Assembly: GCA_031422335.1 (NCBI GenBank)
Contig: JANOQW010000034.1
Location: 1 to 64,000, forward strand
Origin: Methylotenera_A sp031422335
GTDB taxonomy: Bacteria; Pseudomonadota; Gammaproteobacteria; Burkholderiales; Methylophilaceae
Length of the DNA: 64,000 bases
Reading direction: 5' to 3'
This document shows positions 58,423 to 64,000 of this stretch, piece by piece. Within the stretch, counting starts at the first letter, position 1. Each line of letters opens with the position of its first letter. The notes under the pieces were generated by a model, which saw only the letters and a program-made list of their open reading frames with translations, was not told the origin of the DNA and searched no databases. A program made the position numbers and the translations under genes.

Positions 58423-61362
58423 TTATGCAGGCTGCCGTACTTTTTTACCCACATCTTTGCCAGTATCTTTATTGGCAAAGGCAATTTGCGCTTCGGCAAA
58501 AGTTTTATAGTCTTTTTGCCAATCGGATAACTGATTGACACGCGTCACCTGCACCGCCGTTACTTTAAACTCGGGGCAATTGGTTGCCCAATCGCCGTTG
58601 TCGGTGGTAATCACATTAGCACCTGATTCTGGGTGATGAAACGTGGTGTAAATCACGCCAGGTTGCACGCGCTCAGTCAATGTTGCGCGCAACACAGTCT
58701 CACCAGAGCGGCTATTAATGCCTATCCAATCGCCTTCGTGAATGCCGCGCTCACTGGCATCATGTGGATGAATTTCCACCACGTCTTCATGGTGCCACTC
58801 CACATTCTTAGTGCGCCGCGTTTGCGCACCCACGTTATATTGGCTCAAAATACGGCCAGTGGTGAGAATCAGCGGATATTTGGCATTCACTTTTTCAGTG
58901 GTAGGAATATATTGCGTCACGAAAAACTTGCCTTTACCACGAACAAATTCATCAATATGCATGGTTGGCGTGCCGGTTGGCGCTTCATCGTTGCAGGGCC
59001 ATTGTATGCTGCCCAGCTCGTCTAACTTAGCAAAACTTACCCCTTTAAATGTCGGCGTGAGTGCTGCAATTTCATCCATGATTTCGCTGGCATGGTTGTA
59101 CTTCATTTCATAGCCCAACGCCTCAGCCAATTTGGCAGTAATCTCCCAATCTTCCATGCCTGCTTCTTTCAGCTCTGGCTTGCCAATATTTTTTGGCGCC
59201 ATCACGCGACGCACAGGTGAAATACGACGTTCCGCATTGGTAAAGGTGCCGCTTTTTTCTAAAAATGAAGCACCTGGGAAGAACACATGCGCGTACATGG
59301 CGGTTTCATTCAAAAATAAATCCTGCACAATGACGCATTCCATGCTCTCCAGCGCGTGCGTCACATGCTGTGTATTTGGGTCGCTTTGCGCAATATCTTC
59401 GCCCACACAATACAACGCTTTAAAGCGGCCTTCACCCGCAAGATCTAGCATATTCGGAATACGCAAACCTGGCTCTGAACTGAGCGGCCTGCCCCAAGCT
59501 GCCTCAAATAAGGCTTTGGCCATTGGGTCTGATACGTGGCGATAGCCTGGATACTCATGCGGCATGCTGCCCATATCGCAACTGCCTTGCACGTTATTTT
59601 GGCCACGCAATGGGTTAATACCCACGCCTTCACGCCCCACGTTACCAGTCGCCATCGCTAGGTTAGCAATACCCATCACCATGGTAGAGCCTTGGCTATG
59701 CTCAGTCACGCCCAAGCCATAATAAATGGCGCCATTACCACCAGTGGCGAATAAACGTGCGGCTGCGCGCATAGTTTCGGCTTTTACGCCAAGTACGCTT
59801 TCAAGCGCTTCTGGTGAGCTTTCAGGTTTCGCTACAAAATCACGCCAAGCGATGAATGAATCCCACTCACAGCGCTCGCGCACAAAATCTTCTTTTACTA
59901 GGCCTTCCGTCACAATCACATGCGCCAATGCAGAAATTAAAGCCACATTGGTACCAGGGCGCAAATTCAAGTGATAATCAGCGCGCACATGCGGCGAATT
60001 ATCCACCAAATCAATTTCACGCGGGTCGGCAATAATTAATTTTGCACCTTGGCGCAAGCGGCGTTTCATTTGGCTAGCAAATACTGGGTGACCGTCAGTC
60101 GGGTTGGCGCCAATAATCATAATCACGTCAGATTGCATCACAGAATCAAATGTTTGCGTGCCTGCAGATTCGCCTATGGTTTGTTTTAGGCCATAGCCAG
60201 TCGGGCTGTGGCAAACCCGCGCGCAAGTATCGACATTGTTGGTACCAAACACCGCACGTACCAATTTTTGCGTGACATACACTTCTTCGTTAGTGCAACG
60301 GCTAGAGGTAATGCCGCCCATCGCGTCTTTGCCGTATTTGGCTTCGATGCGTTTAATCTCACTCGCCGCGTAGTTAATCGCCTCATCCCAGCCCACTACT
60401 TGCCATTCGTCGTGGATACTTTTGCGTATCATCGGCGTGGTAATGCGATCTTTGTGCGTGGCGTAACCCCAAGCAAAGCGGCCCTTGACGCAACTATGGC
60501 CATGGTTAGCGCCACCATCTTTGTTCGGGCTCATCCGCACCACTTCCTCGCCCTTCATCTCGGCATTAAAGCTGCAACCGACGCCACAATAGGCGCAAGT
60601 GGTGGTCACGCTGTGTTCTGGCGTACCTGCGTCAATCACCGTTTTTTCCATCAAGGTGGCGGTTGGGCAAGCTGATACACAGGCACCGCACGAGACACAT
60701 TCTGAATCCATAAAGTCTTTGCCGCCAGCTGACACTTTGCTGCCAAAGCCACGCCCTTCAATCGTCAAAGCAAACGTACCTTGCGTTTCTTCGCACGCAC
60801 GCACGCAACGGCTGCAAACAATACATTTGCTTGGGTCAAAAGTAAAATATGGGTTGGATTCGTCTTTTTCTTGCTTCAGGTGATTTTCGCCTTCGTAACC
60901 ATAACGCACCTCGCGCAAGCCCACCGCGCCTGCCATGTCTTGCAACTCACAATCACCATTGGCAGCGCAAGTTAAGCAATCCAGCGGATGATCTGAAATA
61001 TATAGCTCCATCACGCCGCGGCGTAAATCGGCCAACTTGTCTGTTTGCGTATGTACTTTCAACCCTTCTGCTACTGGCGTGGTACAACTGGCTGGGTAAC
61101 CTTTACGACCTTCAATCTCCACCAAACAAAGGCGGCAAGAGCCAAACGGCTCTAGCGAATCAGTTGCACACAGTTTTGGCACGGTAACGCCACTTAATTG
61201 CGCCGCATGCATAATCGACGTACCTTCTGGCACGCTGACAGTCACGCCATCAATATCTAAGCTAATTTGCTTTTCACTGATTTTCTTCGGCGTACCATAA
61301 TCTTTATTCGGGTCATATTTATTCACCGATTTTGAATGCGTTGTATATTTTATGTCGTCCAT
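58423..61362 (-). CDS. fdsA: NAD-dependent formate dehydrogenase, alpha subunit
   Basis: Catalytic subunit that oxidises formate to CO2 at a bis-MGD molybdenum centre. The 979 residues are arranged as: a [2Fe-2S] ferredoxin domain (Cys 65, 76, 79, 93); a His/Cys [4Fe-4S] site (DHPLDCLTCAANGDC, His125 to Cys138); two ferredoxin-type [4Fe-4S] clusters (Cys180-190 and 222-232); a further [4Fe-4S] (Cys256, 259, 263, 291); and the molybdopterin domains. Cys384 in ARVCHSP is the expected Mo ligand, with His385 beside it; it is Cys, not selenocysteine. The C-terminal domain has RTKNVEWHHEDVVEIHPHDA. No Tat signal, so cytosolic. Confidence 0.97.
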   Translation of the reverse strand: MDDIKYTTHSKSVNKYDPNKDYGTPKKISEKQISLDIDGVTVSVPEGTSIMHAAQLSGVTVPKLCATDSLEPFGSCRLCLVEIEGRKGYPASCTTPVAEGLKVHTQTDKLADLRRGVMELYISDHPLDCLTCAANGDCELQDMAGAVGLREVRYGYEGENHLKQEKDESNPYFTFDPSKCIVCSRCVRACEETQGTFALTIEGRGFGSKVSAGGKDFMDSECVSCGACVSACPTATLMEKTVIDAGTPEHSVTTTCAYCGVGCSFNAEMKGEEVVRMSPNKDGGANHGHSCVKGRFAWGYATHKDRITTPMIRKSIHDEWQVVGWDEAINYAASEIKRIEAKYGKDAMGGITSSRCTNEEVYVTQKLVRAVFGTNNVDTCARVCHSPTGYGLKQTIGESAGTQTFDSVMQSDVIMIIGANPTDGHPVFASQMKRRLRQGAKLIIADPREIDLVDNSPHVRADYHLNLRPGTNVALISALAHVIVTEGLVKEDFVRERCEWDSFIAWRDFVAKPESSPEALESVLGVKAETMRAAARLFATGGNGAIYYGLGVTEHSQGSTMVMGIANLAMATGNVGREGVGINPLRGQNNVQGSCDMGSMPHEYPGYRHVSDPMAKALFEAAWGRPLSSEPGLRIPNMLDLAGEGRFKALYCVGEDIAQSDPNTQHVTHALESMECVIVQDLFLNETAMYAHVFFPGASFLEKSGTFTNAERRISPVRRVMAPKNIGKPELKEAGMEDWEITAKLAEALGYEMKYNHASEIMDEIAALTPTFKGVSFAKLDELGSIQWPCNDEAPTGTPTMHIDEFVRGKGKFFVTQYIPTTEKVNAKYPLILTTGRILSQYNVGAQTRRTKNVEWHHEDVVEIHPHDASERGIHEGDWIGINSRSGETVLRATLTERVQPGVIYTTFHHPESGANVITTDNGDWATNCPEFKVTAVQVTRVNQLSDWQKDYKTFAEAQIAFANKDTGKDVGKKVRQPA

Positions 61363-61395
61363 GGCTATATCCTAATTCCTTTGCCTCAATGCCGC

Positions 61396-62982
61396 TTAAG
61401 CAGCTACTTTCTTAGCTTGTAAACTGTTGGCATTTAAACCAAAATCTTCACCAAAATGATTAATCGCGCTCAACACGGGGAAAGGTGTCATGCCACCCAT
61501 GGCGCATAGCGAGCCGCTCATCATGGTGTCACTTAAATCACGTATTAAGGTAATATTTTTTGCCACATCTTTACCTGCAATAATTTTATCAATTACCTCA
61601 ACACCGCGCACCGCGCCAATACGGCAAGGCGTGCATTTACCGCAGCTTTCAATCGCGCAAAACTCAAACGCGTAACGCGCCATTTTTGCCATATCTACCG
61701 TATCGTCAAACGCCACAATACCGCCGTGTCCAACCACACCCATAATTTTAATAAATTCTTCGTAATCAAATTGAATATCAAATTGGCTTTCTGGCAAAAA
61801 TGCGCCTAATGGTCCGCCCACTTGCACTGCACGTATTGGCTTACCCGTGAATGAGCCACCGCCAAAATCGTATAACAACTCGCGCAGCGTTACGCCAAAC
61901 GCAAGCTCTACCAGGCCGCCGTGTTTGATGTTGCCCGCCAGCTGAATCGGTAGCGTGCCGCGTGAACGACCCATGCCAAAGTCAGCATAAAATTGTGCGC
62001 CTTTATCTAAAATAATCGGGATTGTCGCCAGTGAAATCACGTTATTCACCACCGTTGGTTTGCCAAACAAGCCTTCAATGGCCGGCAGTGGCGGCTTAAA
62101 GCGCACCAAGCCGCGCTTGCCTTCTAGGCTTTCTATTAAGCTTGTTTCCTCACCGCAAATATACGCACCCGCCGCGCGGCGTACTTCTAGGTGAAAATCT
62201 TTGCCGCTATTTTGAATATTTTTGCCCAAGTAGCCAGATTTTTCGGCCTTAGCAATAGCGCAAATTAACACTTTCAGCGCATGTGGGTACTCACTACGCA
62301 AATAAATATAGCCGATGGTTGCGCCAACGGCCACGCCCGCAATGGTCATGCCTTCAATCAGCACAAACGGGTCATTTTCCATCACCATGCGGTCAGAAAA
62401 AGTACCGCTATCGCCTTCATCCGCATTACAAACCACGTATTTTTGACCGCCAGGTTCGCCCGCACCTAACACTGTGTTCCACTTGATACCCGTCGGAAAA
62501 GCCGCGCCACCACGACCGCGCAAGCCAGAATCGGTGACGGCTTTTACAATCTCCGCGCCTGTCATTTTTAATGCATTTTCTAGGCCTTTATAGCCGTCAT
62601 GCGCGATGTAATCATCCAGCGAAACGGGGTCAGTAATGCCCACCCGCGCAAAGGTTAAGCGCTGTTGCTTTTTAAGCCAAGTGAGTTCTTCGGTTAAGCC
62701 CAAATTTAGCGAGTGTTTGCCATTATTTAAAAAATCCGCATCAAACAAACTTGCTACATCTTTTGGCTCAACTGGCGCAAATGCTACACGACCCTTATCT
62801 GTCGCCACCTCTACCAACGGTTCTAGCCAAAATAACCCACGCGAACCATTGCGAATAAGCTCAATGGTAATACCACGTTTATCAGCCTCGGCTTGAATGG
62901 CTTTTGCAGTGCGATCTGCGCCTAAAGATAGTGCGGTAGAGTCTCTGGGGACAAAAACTTTAATTGGAGCGTCTTTAATCAT
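61396..62982 (-). CDS. fdsB: NAD-dependent formate dehydrogenase, beta subunit
   Basis: Flavin/FeS subunit that hands electrons to NAD+, related to NuoF. The 528-residue product has an N-terminal thioredoxin-like domain (to about residue 110), the NADH/FMN region RGRGGAAFPTGIKW near residue 170 with ADEGDSGTFSDR, GAYICGEETSLIESLEGKRG, and the C-terminal [4Fe-4S] motif ESCGKCTPCRIG near residue 440. ATG 62982 overlaps fdsG by four bases. Confidence 0.97.
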   Translation of the reverse strand: MIKDAPIKVFVPRDSTALSLGADRTAKAIQAEADKRGITIELIRNGSRGLFWLEPLVEVATDKGRVAFAPVEPKDVASLFDADFLNNGKHSLNLGLTEELTWLKKQQRLTFARVGITDPVSLDDYIAHDGYKGLENALKMTGAEIVKAVTDSGLRGRGGAAFPTGIKWNTVLGAGEPGGQKYVVCNADEGDSGTFSDRMVMENDPFVLIEGMTIAGVAVGATIGYIYLRSEYPHALKVLICAIAKAEKSGYLGKNIQNSGKDFHLEVRRAAGAYICGEETSLIESLEGKRGLVRFKPPLPAIEGLFGKPTVVNNVISLATIPIILDKGAQFYADFGMGRSRGTLPIQLAGNIKHGGLVELAFGVTLRELLYDFGGGSFTGKPIRAVQVGGPLGAFLPESQFDIQFDYEEFIKIMGVVGHGGIVAFDDTVDMAKMARYAFEFCAIESCGKCTPCRIGAVRGVEVIDKIIAGKDVAKNITLIRDLSDTMMSGSLCAMGGMTPFPVLSAINHFGEDFGLNANSLQAKKVAA

Positions 62983-63458
62983 GCCGCTCTCGCTTCTGCC
63001 ACAATATCGGCCACTTTTTCTGCTGTCATACGGCCATACACGTCATCGCCCAACATGACAGCGGGCGAGCAGGCACAATTGCCCAAGCAGTAAATGGGTA
63101 ACAAGGTAATGGCGCCATCTGAAGTAGTTTGATGGTAATCAATACCCAGCGCCGCTTTTACATTGGCTTCTAATTTTTCGCTGCCCATCGCTTGGCAGCT
63201 TTCGGCACGGCAAATTTGCAGCACATGTTTGCCTACTGGGTGCGTATGAAAATGGTGATAAAACGTGACCACGCCATGCACCTCTGCCACCGATAACGCC
63301 AATGCTTTAGAGATAGGCAAATAGGCTGCTTCTGGCACCCAGCCAATATCATCCTGAATGGCGTGCAATAGTGGCAACAGCGCACCTGGCAGATGTTTAT
63401 TTGCCGCAATATGCACATCAATTTTAGCTAAATCACTTGGGGTTAAGTCTGCTGCCAC
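62979..63458 (-). CDS. fdsG: NAD-dependent formate dehydrogenase, gamma subunit
   Basis: NuoE-like [2Fe-2S] thioredoxin-fold subunit. The product of about 159 residues has LPLLHAIQDDIGWVPEAAYLPISKAL, HGVVTFYHHF, CRAESCQAMGSE (first Cys pair) and IYCLGNCACSPAVML (second pair). GTG 63458 is preferred because AGGA lies 6 bases upstream; an in-frame TTG two codons earlier (63464) is too close to it. It is the first gene of the fds operon. Confidence 0.94.
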   Translation of the reverse strand: MAADLTPSDLAKIDVHIAANKHLPGALLPLLHAIQDDIGWVPEAAYLPISKALALSVAEVHGVVTFYHHFHTHPVGKHVLQICRAESCQAMGSEKLEANVKAALGIDYHQTTSDGAITLLPIYCLGNCACSPAVMLGDDVYGRMTAEKVADIVAEARAA

Positions 63459-63647
63459 AACCAATCCTAAATTAAAATGTCACTATTAATATCGCAATTT
63501 TCAAAACACTAGTATCATAAACTTATTTGGCCGCTAATCAAGGCGGTTATTAGCTGTACGCTTAAAAATAAGCATAGAGATATTTAAAAACAAGTTAAGC
63601 TTTACTTACCCAAATTATGACCGCAGTTTTTGTGAAAAATTCTAACT
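63459..63647. promoter_or_regulatory. divergent promoter region of fdsG and moaA
   Basis: AT-rich 189-base gap between divergent genes, so it must hold both promoters. A GCTAAT...ATTAGC hairpin (63533-63554) lies in the middle. No clear ModE box or molybdenum-cofactor riboswitch was recognised. Confidence 0.5.
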
Positions 63648-64000
63648 ATGGCAAGCCCTAATTCAGCGCCAGCACAACTGATCGACCAATTTGGCCGTAA
63701 GGTGGATTACATTCGCTTATCCATCACCGACCGTTGCGATTTTAGGTGCGTGTATTGCATGAGCGAGGACATGACTTTTTTGCCGCGCGACCAAGTGCTA
63801 AGCCTAGAAGAATGTGCAAGACTGGTGAAAATTTTTGTTGGGTTGGGTGTGTCTAAAGTGCGCATTACTGGCGGCGAGCCATTGGTACGCAAAAACGCCA
63901 TGTGGCTGTTTGAAGAAGTAGGGAAATTAGAGGGCCTTAAAGAGTTAGTGCTTACGACCAATGGCAGCCAATTGGCACAATATGCGGCTGCGCTAAAACA
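63648..64000 (+). CDS. moaA: GTP 3',8-cyclase MoaA, N-terminal part
   Basis: Radical SAM enzyme that starts molybdenum cofactor synthesis. The frame from ATG 63648 runs off the window edge after about 117 residues. IRLSITDRCDFRCVYCM carries the CxxxCxxC [4Fe-4S] motif, and VRITGGEPLVRK is the SAM-binding GGE motif. No strong ribosome binding site is seen. Its position beside fds fits supply of cofactor to FdsA. Confidence 0.96.
   Translation, partial: MASPNSAPAQLIDQFGRKVDYIRLSITDRCDFRCVYCMSEDMTFLPRDQVLSLEECARLVKIFVGLGVSKVRITGGEPLVRKNAMWLFEEVGKLEGLKELVLTTNGSQLAQYAAALK

Noticed and set aside
63533..63554. Molybdenum-cofactor riboswitch upstream of moaA
   Set aside because: Only a 6-bp hairpin is visible; the multi-helix conserved core of that riboswitch class is not seen.
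1..64000. tRNA genes, CRISPR arrays, insertion sequences, integrases
   Set aside because: None was recognised on reading the gaps between genes; no direct-repeat arrays or transposase motifs were seen. A covariance-model search would be needed to be certain for tRNAs.

Overview
The window looks like part of the chromosome of a betaproteobacterium, most likely a methylotroph of the Methylophilaceae (Methylotenera/Methylophilus type). This is inferred from gene content and order, not from a search. The gene set includes a tkt-gap-pgk-pyk-purC block, a full mraZ-to-lpxC division and cell wall cluster, adjacent membrane and soluble pyrophosphatases, a PEP-CTERM-like protein, and an NAD-dependent molybdenum formate dehydrogenase (the last step of C1 oxidation) with its own molybdate supply genes. 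Base composition is moderate to AT-rich.

Layout. 1-3.4 kb: the 3' end of hppA, then ppa, a DedA protein, a YkvA-like protein and purC. 3.5-9.4 kb: central carbon genes pyk, pgk, gap and tkt, all on the minus strand. 9.6-12.4 kb: a GST, a small sorting-signal protein, a Gfo/Idh/MocA oxidoreductase coupled to a redoxin. 12.5-18.6 kb: rsmE, an unusual argA carrying an N-terminal XRE helix-turn-helix, a methyltransferase, argB, a HAD phosphatase, slmA and a NYN/PIN-like gene. 18.6-23 kb: cca, an NDUFA9-like protein, slt and a small membrane protein.

23-41.7 kb is one long minus-strand dcw cluster: mraZ-rsmH-ftsL-ftsI-murE-murF-mraY-murD-ftsW-murG-murC-murB-ddl-ftsQ-ftsA-ftsZ-lpxC. Most junctions overlap by a few bases. 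Upstream of mraZ is a textbook three-repeat MraZ box. The RNase P RNA gene (rnpB, 42.1-42.4 kb) lies further upstream, separated from mraZ by a 440-base non-coding stretch that holds a terminator and an 89-base nested inverted repeat.

42.5-52.6 kb: an EF-hand/BON protein, pyrC, rsmI, yraN, a DolP-like lipoprotein, a DUF3579 protein, a TlpA-like thioredoxin, a PilZ-like protein, trxA, rho, rpmE and a GT39-like membrane glycosyltransferase. 52.7-64 kb is a molybdenum/formate module. Read on the minus strand it is fdsG-fdsB-fdsA-fdhD-fdsD-modE, a terminator, a ModE-like box, then a porin and modA-modB-modC. moaA diverges from fdsG at the right edge. The genes fit together: a porin and ABC transporter for molybdate, ModE as regulator, MoaA for cofactor synthesis, FdhD for cofactor sulfuration and FdsGBAD as the enzyme.

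Two observations stand out. (1) A short semi-palindromic repeat of about 35 bp (arms GCCCTGCAAGCC/GGCTTGCAGGGC around an asymmetric 11-base centre) occurs in intergenic DNA and inside at least five genes. Its consensus is open in all six frames, but the five clear genic copies all use the same codon phase. (2) The first enzyme of arginine synthesis is fused to a DNA-binding domain and is preceded by a cluster of palindromes that resemble sequence in front of argB.
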